In this document: one piece after another, positions 16,744 through 24,447 of the stretch
Layout: the number at the start of each line of letters is the position of its first letter
Numbering within the stretch: position 1 is the stretch's first letter
Assembly (NCBI GenBank): GCA_046734675.1
Contig: JBKPRU010000265.1
Coordinates: 1-36,693 of the forward strand
Source: QHWT01 sp046734675
Lineage (GTDB): Bacteria > Acidobacteriota > Vicinamibacteria > Vicinamibacterales > 2-12-FULL-66-21
DNA: 36,693 bases
Direction: 5' to 3'
The notes under the pieces: model-generated
Told to the model about the DNA's origin: nothing
Database searches by the model: none
Seen by the model: the letters and a program-made list of their open reading frames with translations, nothing else
Position numbers and translations under genes: made by a program

Positions 16744-17274
16744 CTAATACTTGAGCTGCAGCAGCGTGGCCGAGCCGCCGACTCTGCGAATGACGACGAA
16801 GAGATCGTCGTATTGCTGCTCGGCGATGGCGACCGCGGTGGCGACGCCGAGTCCCTTCAGGATCTCGGGGATGGTGTTCGAGTGCCCGACGATCAAGGTT
16901 CGCCCGCGGCTGTCCCGTCGCACCGTCCTCAGCAGCGCCGGCGTGTCCTTCGCCGCCGCCATCACCGGCGAGAGCTGCAATCGCTCGGCGAGCGGCGCGG
17001 CGGTCTGGCGTGTGCGCCGGTATTCCGTGGTGAAGATGCGGGTGATGCCGGCATCGCGCAGCATCTCGGCAAGCCGGTTCGCGCGCGCCTGCCCGGCGGA
17101 CGAGAGGTCCGGATCGGGGCCGAGCATCGAATGTCCTTGCGGCGGCGTGGCGGGCACATCGGCGCGCTCCGCGTGCCGCACGACGAAGAACACTTGCTCC
17201 TGCGCGGACGCGACGCCTGTCGTGACCGCGATCGCGAGCGCGCAGAGCGCTGCGATCCGCTTCACCTGTCTCAT
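16744..17274 (-). CDS. Secreted SixA-like histidine phosphatase family protein
   Basis: 176 residues with a signal peptide (1-24, cleavage after ASA). The catalytic RHAE motif is RHAER at 33-37 (H34 would be phosphorylated); EYRRTRQTA supplies the second arginine, and GHSNTIPEIL the second histidine. The size and motif spacing match small histidine phosphatases of the SixA/PhoE type. Being exported, it probably acts on a periplasmic phosphoester rather than on phospho-histidine proteins. Its ATG overlaps the permease stop as ATGA (17271-17274), so the two are translated together. Confidence 0.85.
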   Translation of the reverse strand: MRQVKRIAALCALAIAVTTGVASAQEQVFFVVRHAERADVPATPPQGHSMLGPDPDLSSAGQARANRLAEMLRDAGITRIFTTEYRRTRQTAAPLAERLQLSPVMAAAKDTPALLRTVRRDSRGRTLIVGHSNTIPEILKGLGVATAVAIAEQQYDDLFVVIRRVGGSATLLQLKY

Positions 17275-18593
17275 GCCGTCCTCCACGGGCGCGCGGCCAT
17301 CGCGTACAGGACGGCGCCGGCAGCCAGCGCGCCCGCGCCGGCCAACAGTTGCTGCGAGGTGGCGCCCGCAAGAATCGCGAGCGCGATGACGAGCGCGGCC
17401 CACGGGACCACGGCCGCGAACGGCGGCGTAAACTTCGGAGGTGCGACCTGGTCGTCGAAGCGCGGGCTCCGCAGGCGCAGCGTCGCGGCGCACGTGCCCG
17501 CATAGACGACCAGCCGGCTGACCGCGCTCGCCGCCGCCATCGTGACGAACGTGCCCGTCGTCGCGAGCACGAGCGCGACGGCGGCGGTGACGAGGATCGC
17601 ATTGACCGGCGTGCCAAACCGCGTGCTGACGCGCGCGAGGATGCGCGGCACATCGCCGTGCTCGGCAAGCGCGTAGAGACTGCGCGATCCCGTCACCGCA
17701 CCGCCCATGTTGTTGCCGGTCGTCGACAGCACCGCGCCAATCGTCATGATCGCGGCCGCCGCGCCGCCCATGACCCGCGCGGATGCATCCGCGAGCGGCG
17801 TCTTCGATGCGGGAAGATCCGGCAGCGTTCCAAGCGCGGCAACCTGGATGACGGTGAAGAGCACGGTCACGACGACGATTGTCGTGACCAGTGCGAAGGG
17901 CACGGCGCGGCGTGGATCCTTCACCTCGCCCGCCGGCACCGGTATGGTTTCGTACCCGCCGAACGTGAAGATGAGGAGCAGCCCGGTGCGTGTGAGGCTC
18001 GACCACTCCGGGATCGCTCCGGGCACGAGCCGCGCCGCATCGACCGCGGGCAGCGCGAACACGACAAACAGCAGCAGCGGCACCAGCTTGCCGACGGCCA
18101 GCGTGTTCACCACCCACGCGCTCTGGCGGATGCCCAGCACGTTGATGGCCGCGAGCACCGCAATGACCGCGGTCATCAGCGCAATCCGCGCGGCGCCGAG
18201 CGTCAGCGACGGCCAGTAGAATCCGAGCGACAGGACCAGCACGTTGATCACCGACGCCCAGCTCGCCACACGGGTGAACCACTGCATCCATCCGACTTCG
18301 AACGCGATGAAGCGCCCGAACGCGGCGCGCGTGTAGAGATACGGGCCGCCCGTGCCATCGAAGCGGCTGCCCACTTCCGCGAAGGTCAAGGCGATGAGCA
18401 GCGAGGCAAGGCCGACCAGTGCGATGATGATTGGACTCCACGCGCCAACCAGCGCCGCCACCGCGGCCGGCGCGGCGAACACCGCCGCGCCGATCACCTG
18501 ATTGATCCCGAACGCCGTCAGGTCCCATCGTCCGAGCTCGCGGCGCAGGGCCGGCGCTGAGGGTGCCGCAAGCGGCGGGAGCAGGTCGGGCAC
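17271..18593 (-). CDS. APC family amino acid permease
   Basis: 440 residues, about 12 membrane helices. The N-terminus (ELGRWDLTAFGINQVIGAAV) has the helix-1 glycine-rich pattern of APC transporters, and FTFGGYETIPVPAGEVKDPR matches the conserved helix-6 and loop region. It starts at GTG 18593; no ATG is available near the first helix. It should import an amino acid or amine by proton or sodium symport, or by exchange. It is divergent from the Rieske oxygenase gene with only 24 bp between starts, so import and oxidation may be regulated together. The substrate is unknown. Confidence 0.85.
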   Translation of the reverse strand: MPDLLPPLAAPSAPALRRELGRWDLTAFGINQVIGAAVFAAPAAVAALVGAWSPIIIALVGLASLLIALTFAEVGSRFDGTGGPYLYTRAAFGRFIAFEVGWMQWFTRVASWASVINVLVLSLGFYWPSLTLGAARIALMTAVIAVLAAINVLGIRQSAWVVNTLAVGKLVPLLLFVVFALPAVDAARLVPGAIPEWSSLTRTGLLLIFTFGGYETIPVPAGEVKDPRRAVPFALVTTIVVVTVLFTVIQVAALGTLPDLPASKTPLADASARVMGGAAAAIMTIGAVLSTTGNNMGGAVTGSRSLYALAEHGDVPRILARVSTRFGTPVNAILVTAAVALVLATTGTFVTMAAASAVSRLVVYAGTCAATLRLRSPRFDDQVAPPKFTPPFAAVVPWAALVIALAILAGATSQQLLAGAGALAAGAVLYAMAARPWRTA

Positions 18594-18603
18594 CGACCGG
18601 TTG

Positions 18604-18617
18604 TATCATGAACGCTC
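18604..18617 (+). promoter_or_regulatory. TATCAT -10 box placed for a leaderless oxygenase transcript
   Basis: TATCAT (18604-18609) is followed by 8 nt and then the ATG at 18618, leaving room for a leader of 0-2 nt. The whole divergent gap is only 24 bp, so the permease promoter must overlap the same DNA. No -35 box is clear. Confidence 0.4.
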
Positions 18618-19772
18618 ATGGAACAAGAGTCGGTCGCCGTCAAACCGCGCGACGTGATGCCGGAACGGGCGAAGACACTCCCGGCGCGCTACTACACGGA
18701 TCCAGCGCTGTTTGCCGCGGAGCTCGACGGCTTGTTCGGCCACATGTGGTTTTGCGCGGGACGATCGGAGGAAGCGGCGCGTCCCGGGCAGTACTTCGTC
18801 CGCGAGTTGAACGGCCGCAACATCGTCGTCACGCGGAATGCGTCTGGCGAGGTGCGTGCGTTCCACAACGTGTGCCGCCATCGCGGCACACGTATTTGCA
18901 CCGAGACGGCAGGCCAGTTGACCGGGAGCCTGCAGTGTCCGTATCACGCGTGGACCTACGATCTCGACGGTCGCTTGATCGGCGCACCGCACATGGACGA
19001 AGTGCCGCACTTCCGCAAGGCGGACTACCCGCTGCTGCGCGTCCATGCGGACGAGTGGGATGGCCACGTGTTCCTCAATCTCGCGGAGCATCCCGAGCCG
19101 CTCCGCGCGCAGCTCGGACCGCTCGTCGACAAGTTCAAGGACTGGCGGATGCAGGACCTGCGGCTCGGGCGCCGCATCACCTATGACGTGAAGGCGAACT
19201 GGAAGCTGGTGATCCAGAACTACAACGAGTGCCTGCACTGCCCGAATCTTCACCCGGCGCTCAACAAGCTCTCGCACTATCTGAGCGGAGAGAACGAGCC
19301 GCTCCGCTCGACGTACATGGGCGGACGCATGGATCTGCGGCCCGGCGTCGACACGCTGTCCTGGGACGGCACCTGTCCGCGCGCGTTCCTGCCGGGCCTC
19401 TCGGACGAAGATCGCCGCCGTGTCTACTACTACGCGATCTTCCCGAACCTGCTCCTCAGCCTGCACCCGGATTACATGATGACGCACACGTTGTGGCCGA
19501 TCGCAGCCGGTCGCACGATCAACGTGTGCGAGTGGCATTTCCAGCCGTCGGAGCTGGCGCGCGACGGGTTCGATCCGGGCGACTGCGTCGACTTCTGGGA
19601 CATGACGAACCGGCAGGACTGGCACGTGTGCGAGCTGTCGCAGGCAGGGATCTCGTCACCCGCGTATGTGCCCGGGCCGTACTCGAACCGCGAGGATCTG
19701 CTCTACGCGTTCGATCGCTTCGTCGTGGAGTTTCACGAGCGCCACGGCGGGTCTGACACATTTCAGTTGTAG
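18618..19772 (+). CDS. Rieske non-heme iron oxygenase alpha subunit (amine/betaine-type)
   Basis: 384 residues. The Rieske [2Fe-2S] ligands are C86/H88 in CRHRG and C107/H110 in CPYHAW. The mononuclear iron site is NYNECLHCPNLHP with H207 and H212, and the third ligand is an aspartate in DFWDMTNRQDW (D325 or D328). The bridging residue between the two metal sites is Glu204, not the Asp of aromatic-ring dioxygenases. Glu is seen in carnitine and glycine-betaine oxygenases (CntA, GbcA), so N-dealkylation or C-N cleavage of a methylated amine is favoured over ring hydroxylation. No reductase gene is in the window. The stop TAG is the first part of a family-1 repeat. The GcvT-like gene is convergent. 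Confidence 0.88.
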   Translation: MEQESVAVKPRDVMPERAKTLPARYYTDPALFAAELDGLFGHMWFCAGRSEEAARPGQYFVRELNGRNIVVTRNASGEVRAFHNVCRHRGTRICTETAGQLTGSLQCPYHAWTYDLDGRLIGAPHMDEVPHFRKADYPLLRVHADEWDGHVFLNLAEHPEPLRAQLGPLVDKFKDWRMQDLRLGRRITYDVKANWKLVIQNYNECLHCPNLHPALNKLSHYLSGENEPLRSTYMGGRMDLRPGVDTLSWDGTCPRAFLPGLSDEDRRRVYYYAIFPNLLLSLHPDYMMTHTLWPIAAGRTINVCEWHFQPSELARDGFDPGDCVDFWDMTNRQDWHVCELSQAGISSPAYVPGPYSNREDLLYAFDRFVVEFHERHGGSDTFQL

Positions 19773-19853
19773 GGCGGGTCTTTAGACCCGCCTGGGCGTG
19801 AGGCTCACGCGTGAGCGGAGCAGGTGTCGCGGGTCTAAAGACCCGGTCTACGA
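19769..19853. repeat. Two family-1 palindromic repeats between oxygenase and GcvT-like genes
   Basis: Copy 1 (19769-19792) is GTAGG then GCGGGTCTTTAGACCCGC; its TAG (19770-19772) is the oxygenase stop codon. Copy 2 (19830-19852) is CGGGTCTAAAGACCCG followed by GTCTAC. Between them is a perfect 14-bp palindrome, GCTCACGCGTGAGC (19803-19816). Confidence 0.88.
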
Positions 19854-19870
19854 CTGTCACGCATGCACCG

Positions 19871-21073
19871 TCACGCGGGCGGGGTCGCGGTCTTGCGCGC
19901 CGGATTGAAGAACGGCGTCCGCACGACCGTTGCCGTGACGCGATGACGCACGGACTCGACCGTGACCTCCATCTGCAGCGCCGTTCCTTCTGCGTAGTGA
20001 CCGCGATCGATCGTCGCGAGCGCGATCATCCGCTTCAGCACCGGCGACCACGTCGTCGAGGTCGCCTTCCCGACCTGGCGGCCGTTGCGATAGACGGGCA
20101 CCGATATGCGCGAAGCGGTGGACGACACCGCGGGCGCGAGCCCGATCTTGTCGTAGAGACGTTCGACCTCGTCCCACTCGATCTGCAGACCGACGACCTG
20201 TCGCGCCGGGCCGCGCGCGTGCTCGGCGCGAAGCGCCTGCTGGCCGATGAAGCGCGTGGCTTTATCGAAGTTCACGAGCCGGCCGAGATTCATCTCGTAC
20301 GGCGTGTACATCTGCGACGGGATCATCGCCTTGCGGCTGCTGAAGAAGTCGACTTCGATGAGCAGCAGGCCCGCTTCGATGCGCGCGACGTCGAGCGCCA
20401 GCATGCCGGTCGGCTTGATGTCGAACGGACGTCCGCCGCGCATCAGCGCGTCCCACACGTCGAGGGCGCGTCTGGCCGGCATCCAGATCTCGTAGCCGAG
20501 ATCGCCCGTGTAGCCCGTCCGCGAAATGTCGACGGGGACGCCGGCAATGCGCCCGCTCGCCACCCGGAAGTATTTCAAGCGATCGATGTCGGTATCGGCG
20601 ACCGCGCGCAGCAACCGCGCGGAGGTGGGGCCCTGCAGCGCGAGCGCTGCCGCCTCCTCGGAAATGTCGTCGACCTGGACGTCGAGTCCCTCTGCGTTCT
20701 GCCGGAACCACCGCAGGCTGGGATCCGCAGCGGTCCACCGGAACGCCTGCTCGCCCAGCCGCGACACCGTCCCGTCGTCGATCACCTTGCCGTGCTCGTC
20801 GCACCACGGCGTGTAGAAGACCTGCCCGATCGCCATCTTCGAGACGTCGCGCGTGATCAGCCGATCAACGAGCCGCGCGGCGTCACGGCCGGTCACGAGA
20901 TACTTGAACAGCGGCGAGACGTCGATGAGCGCTGCCGCGTTGCGGATGGCGTTGTATTCATGCTCGTGATGGCTCTCGTAGGCGCTGACCGCGTAGTATC
21001 CGGACCATTCGCGGTAATTCAGGCTCTCGCACAGCGCAAAGGTGCGTTCGTGGACAGCGGTTCCGATCGGCAT
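19871..21073 (-). CDS. GcvT-like aminomethyltransferase (glycine cleavage T-protein family)
   Basis: 400 residues from ATG 21073; the longer frame from 21121 would overlap the promoter-like TATAAT. The fold signatures of folate-dependent T-proteins are present: HEYNAIRNAAALIDVSPL near residues 38-55, the folate-site aspartate in GKVIDDGTVSRL (D99/D100), RTGYTGDLGYEIW, and GMLALDVARIEAGL. No GcvH or GcvP is nearby, so this is unlikely to be the housekeeping glycine cleavage enzyme. Stand-alone members demethylate small methylated compounds onto tetrahydrofolate. Convergent with a Rieske oxygenase and divergent from two flavoproteins, it probably captures the one-carbon unit released from their substrate. 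Confidence 0.87.
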   Translation of the reverse strand: MPIGTAVHERTFALCESLNYREWSGYYAVSAYESHHEHEYNAIRNAAALIDVSPLFKYLVTGRDAARLVDRLITRDVSKMAIGQVFYTPWCDEHGKVIDDGTVSRLGEQAFRWTAADPSLRWFRQNAEGLDVQVDDISEEAAALALQGPTSARLLRAVADTDIDRLKYFRVASGRIAGVPVDISRTGYTGDLGYEIWMPARRALDVWDALMRGGRPFDIKPTGMLALDVARIEAGLLLIEVDFFSSRKAMIPSQMYTPYEMNLGRLVNFDKATRFIGQQALRAEHARGPARQVVGLQIEWDEVERLYDKIGLAPAVSSTASRISVPVYRNGRQVGKATSTTWSPVLKRMIALATIDRGHYAEGTALQMEVTVESVRHRVTATVVRTPFFNPARKTATPPA

Positions 21074-21078
21074 CCGTG

Positions 21079-21088
21079 CATTATAATG
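21079..21088. promoter_or_regulatory. Palindromic bidirectional -10 element CATTATAATG
   Basis: CATTATAATG is a perfect 10-bp palindrome, so TATAAT is present on both strands (plus 21082-21087, minus 21085-21080). On the minus strand it is followed by exactly 6 nt and the GcvT-like ATG at 21073, which predicts a leaderless mRNA. On the plus strand it would start a leader of about 130 nt for the flavoprotein genes. -35 boxes are not evident. Confidence 0.5.
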
Positions 21089-21169
21089 ACGCTCTCGATG
21101 CGCCCCGCCGCACACCTGCACGCGCTGCTCCTCGGCAACCAGACCCGGTCCGCCGGCCTCTCGTAATCC

Positions 21170-21203
21170 CGCGGCGCTCGACTCGCTGCGCTCGCTCGCC
21201 GCG
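21170..21203 (+). promoter_or_regulatory. Hairpin in the leader of the flavoprotein pair
   Basis: CGCGGCG (21170-21176) pairs with CGCCGCG (21197-21203) around a 20-nt loop made of short CTCG repeats. It lies 21 nt before the ATG at 21225 in the otherwise featureless gap 21089-21224. It may be an RNA structure in the leader or a simple-sequence accident in GC-rich DNA. Confidence 0.25.
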
Positions 21204-21224
21204 GCCGCAGGCGCTCAACAGACT

Positions 21225-22802
21225 ATGCATTACGACGTCATCGTCATCGGCGGCGGTCACAACGGCCTCGTGAACGCTGCCTACCTCGCGCGCGCGGGAC
21301 GCAAGGTCCTCGTCCTCGAACGCCGTCACGTGCTCGGCGGTGCCGCGGTCACCGAGGAGATCTATCCCGGCTTCAAGTACTCGGTCTGCTCCTACGTGGT
21401 GTCGCTGCTGCGCCCCGAAATAATCCGCGAGCTGGATCTGCCGAAGCACGGCCTCGAAATCCTGCCGCTCGACGGCACGTTCACACCGATGCCGAACGGC
21501 GATTACCTGTGGCGCGTCAACGACCACGCGAAGACGCGCCGCGAGATCGCGCGCCACTCGAAGGTGGACGCCGAGGCGTACGAGGAATACGGGAAGGCGA
21601 TGGTGGAGATGGGTCGGTTCGTCAAGCCGATCCTGAACATGACGCCGCCCGACCCGACGTCGCTCGATCCCCGCGGTCTGCGTGATCTGCTGTTCCTCGG
21701 CCGACGTTTCCAGGCGCTCTCGGACCAGGACAAGTACAACCAGGTCCAACTGATGACGATGAGCGCCGTGGATTTTCTCGACCAGTGGTTCGAGACCGAC
21801 GTGCTCAAGGCGACGATGTCAGCGTCGGGGATCATCGGCACGTTCCTCGGCGTCCGCTCGCCCGGCACCGCGTACGTGTTGCTCCATCACTACATGGGGG
21901 AGATCGACGGCGCATTCCGTTCCTGGGGCCTGTCGCGCGGCGGCACCGGCGCCATCTCGATGGCGATTGCCGGCGCGGCCCGCGAAGCGGGCGTCGAGAT
22001 CCGGACCGAGACGGCGGTCTCGAAGATTCTCGTCAAAGAAGGATCCGCGGCGGGCGTGGTGCTGGAGAACGGCGATTACTACACGGCGAACGTGGTCGCC
22101 TCGAGCCTCGATCCGCACCAGACGTTCATGAAGATGGTGGGCGAGGCGCACCTCCCCGGCGACTTCACCGAGGAGGTGAAGCGCTACAAGTACCGCGGGT
22201 CGTCCGGGAAGGTGAACATGGCGCTCGACGCCCTGCCCGACTTCACCGCGCTCCCTGGCGCGGGTCCGCATCTTCGCGGCGCCGTATCGATCTCACCAAG
22301 CATCGAGTACATGGAACGCGCCTACGACGACGCGAAGTACGGCCGGTTCTCACGGCGTCCCTACATCGACATCGTGATCCCGAGCCTGACTGACCCGTCC
22401 GTCGCACCGCCGGGCAAGCACGTGATGTCGTGCTTCGTGCAGTACGCGCCCTATCACCTGAAGGACGGGACCTGGGACGATCAGCGCGACGCCTTCGGCG
22501 ATACGGTGATCGACACGCTCGCGGAGTACGCGCCGAACATCCGGAACGTCATCCTCCACCGCCAGGTGGTGACGCCGCTCGATCTCGAGCGGGAGTGGGG
22601 GCTGACCGAAGGCAACATCTTTCAGGGTGAGCTGACGCTCGAGCAGCTGTTCTTCCTGCGTCCCGCGGCCGGCTGGGCGCAGTACCGGACGCCCATCCGC
22701 AACCTGTACATGTGCGGCTCGGCCACGCACCCAGGCGGCGGCATCATGGGCGCGCCCGGCCGCAACGCGGCCCTTCGGATACTGAAGGACGCGCGAAAAT
22801 GA
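21225..22802 (+). CDS. PYROXD2/CrtI-like FAD-dependent oxidoreductase, copy 1
   Basis: 525 residues. The FAD-binding Rossmann motif VIVIGGGHNGLVNAAYLA is at residues 5-22, with E33 of VLVLERR to bind the ribose. The second FAD segment near the C-terminus, YMCGSATHPGGGIMGAPG, is characteristic of phytoene desaturase/PYROXD2 proteins. These oxidise C-C or C-N bonds with FAD; non-carotenoid members are mostly uncharacterised. No carotenoid genes are nearby, so carotenoid desaturation is unlikely. Its stop overlaps the start of a second copy as ATGA (22799-22802). Together with the divergent T-protein and the Rieske oxygenase it looks like part of an amine-catabolic set. Confidence 0.87.
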   Translation: MHYDVIVIGGGHNGLVNAAYLARAGRKVLVLERRHVLGGAAVTEEIYPGFKYSVCSYVVSLLRPEIIRELDLPKHGLEILPLDGTFTPMPNGDYLWRVNDHAKTRREIARHSKVDAEAYEEYGKAMVEMGRFVKPILNMTPPDPTSLDPRGLRDLLFLGRRFQALSDQDKYNQVQLMTMSAVDFLDQWFETDVLKATMSASGIIGTFLGVRSPGTAYVLLHHYMGEIDGAFRSWGLSRGGTGAISMAIAGAAREAGVEIRTETAVSKILVKEGSAAGVVLENGDYYTANVVASSLDPHQTFMKMVGEAHLPGDFTEEVKRYKYRGSSGKVNMALDALPDFTALPGAGPHLRGAVSISPSIEYMERAYDDAKYGRFSRRPYIDIVIPSLTDPSVAPPGKHVMSCFVQYAPYHLKDGTWDDQRDAFGDTVIDTLAEYAPNIRNVILHRQVVTPLDLEREWGLTEGNIFQGELTLEQLFFLRPAAGWAQYRTPIRNLYMCGSATHPGGGIMGAPGRNAALRILKDARK

Positions 22803-24373
22803 GCGACGTGATCATCATCGGCGGCGGCCACAACGCGCTCGTGACCGCCTTCTACCTCGCGAAGGGCGGGCGCAAGCCGCTCGTGCTGGAGCGTCGGCCG
22901 GTCGTCGGCGGCTGCGCCGTCACCGAGGAATTCACTCCCGGATACAAGGCGCCCACATTGGCGCACACGCTCGGTCCGCTGCGGCCGTCGATCGTCCGCG
23001 ACATGCAGCTCGAACGGCGGGGCATACAGTTCCTGCGGCCCGATCCGCGGCTGCTCGCGTTGACAGCGGACGGGCGCGTCCTCGCGCTCGGGAACGACGC
23101 GGCACGGTCGGCCGAATCAATCCGCGCATTCTCCGCGAAGGACGCGTCACGCTACCCGGAGTTCTCAGCGACGCTCGCGCGCCTTGGCGCGTTTCTCGAC
23201 GAGCTGCTGACGATGACCCCGCCGTCGATCGACGCGCCGTCCACGGGCGAGCTCTGGGAGCTCGTCAAGACCGGCCGGCGTTTCCGCAAGTTGGGAAAGA
23301 AGGATGCGTTCGCGCTCCTGCGCTGGGGGCCGATGGCGGCGGCGGACTTCGTCCACGAGTGGTTCGACACTGACGTACTGCAGGCAGCGATTGCGGCGCG
23401 CGGCATCTTCGGCACGTCCATGGGCGTGTGGTCGGCGGGCAGCACCGCGGTCCTGCTGCTCGCGGCCGCGTCCGATCCGGCGCCGGGCGGGAGCAGCGTG
23501 ACGGCGGTGGGTGGACCGGGTGCAGTGACACGCGCGATGGCCGAAGCCGCGCGCGAAGCGGGCGCGGAGATCCGGACCGGTGCTGAAGTCGTGCGCATTG
23601 TGACGAGGGACGGGCGCGCCACCGGGGTCGCGCTCGCCGACGGCACCGAGCTGGCCGCGCGCACCGTGGTCTCGAACGCGGATCCGCGCCACACGTTCCT
23701 GAGACTCGTCGATCCGATGGATCTGGATCCCGCGTTCCTGACGCGCGTTCGCAACTATCGCGCGCGCGGGACGGTTGCGAAGATCAACGTCGCGCTGCGA
23801 GGGCTCCCCACCTTTCGCGGTATGTCGGGCGACCCGTCCGTGATGCTGCGCGGCCGCGTCCACGTCGGGCCCACGCTGGATTATCTCGAGCAGGCGCACG
23901 ATGCGTCGAAGTACGGCCAGGTTTCCGCCGCGCCGTATCTCGACGTGTCGTTCCCGTCGCTCACCGATCCCTCGTCCGCGCCGGCGGGGCGCCACGTCAT
24001 GTCGGTCTACATGCAATACGCGCCGTTCGCGCTGCGGAACGGACGGTCGTGGGCCACCGAGCGCGAGGTGCTCGCGGACGTGGTCTTCCTGACGCTCGAG
24101 CAGTGCGCGCCGGGGATCAGCGGCCTCGTCGAGCATCGGCAGATCATCACGCCGGCGGACCTGCAATCCACCTACGGCCTCACCGGCGGTCACATCTTCC
24201 ACGGCGAGCTCGCGCTCGATCAGCTGTTCACCATGCGCCCGACGCTGGGGTGGGCGCAGTACCGATCGCCAATCGCAAACCTCTTCCTGTGCGGTTCGGG
24301 AACCCATCCGGGCAACGGGCTTACGGGAGGATCGGGCCAGAACGCGGCCAGAGAAATTTTGAAAGCGCGTTGA
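22799..24373 (+). CDS. PYROXD2/CrtI-like FAD-dependent oxidoreductase, copy 2
   Basis: 524 residues, clearly paralogous to the preceding gene along its whole length (shared GCAVTEEF/GAAVTEEI, SVYMQYAPF/SCFVQYAPY, LGWAQYR/AGWAQYR blocks) but well diverged. The FAD motif is IIIGGGHNALVTAFYLA, with Ala instead of the third glycine. The C-terminal FAD segment is LCGSGTHPGNGLTGGSG. The start is fixed by the ATGA overlap with copy 1, giving coupled, roughly equal synthesis, which fits a hetero-oligomer or two successive oxidations. A family-1 repeat follows the stop. Confidence 0.87.
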   Translation: MSDVIIIGGGHNALVTAFYLAKGGRKPLVLERRPVVGGCAVTEEFTPGYKAPTLAHTLGPLRPSIVRDMQLERRGIQFLRPDPRLLALTADGRVLALGNDAARSAESIRAFSAKDASRYPEFSATLARLGAFLDELLTMTPPSIDAPSTGELWELVKTGRRFRKLGKKDAFALLRWGPMAAADFVHEWFDTDVLQAAIAARGIFGTSMGVWSAGSTAVLLLAAASDPAPGGSSVTAVGGPGAVTRAMAEAAREAGAEIRTGAEVVRIVTRDGRATGVALADGTELAARTVVSNADPRHTFLRLVDPMDLDPAFLTRVRNYRARGTVAKINVALRGLPTFRGMSGDPSVMLRGRVHVGPTLDYLEQAHDASKYGQVSAAPYLDVSFPSLTDPSSAPAGRHVMSVYMQYAPFALRNGRSWATEREVLADVVFLTLEQCAPGISGLVEHRQIITPADLQSTYGLTGGHIFHGELALDQLFTMRPTLGWAQYRSPIANLFLCGSGTHPGNGLTGGSGQNAAREILKAR

Positions 24374-24378
24374 GTGAT

Positions 24379-24403
24379 GCCGGGTCTAAAGACCCGGCCT
24401 ACG
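24379..24403. repeat. Family-1 palindromic repeat after the flavoprotein pair
   Basis: CCGGGTCT, AA, AGACCCGG (24380-24397) is a perfect 8-bp stem followed by CCTAC. It lies between the flavoprotein gene and the convergent GNAT gene. The rest of the gap, to 24447, shows nothing recognisable apart from a short ACAACCGA/ATAACCGA repetition (24424-24450). Confidence 0.88.
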
Positions 24404-24447
24404 TGGCAAGGAAATCCGGCAACTGACAACCGACAACCGATAACCGA

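Noticed and set aside
16744..18609. A 621-codon minus-strand frame running through the permease region and ending in the phosphatase
   Set aside because: Its first two thirds are an out-of-frame shadow of the APC permease; only the last 176 codons, from ATG 17274, are the real phosphatase.
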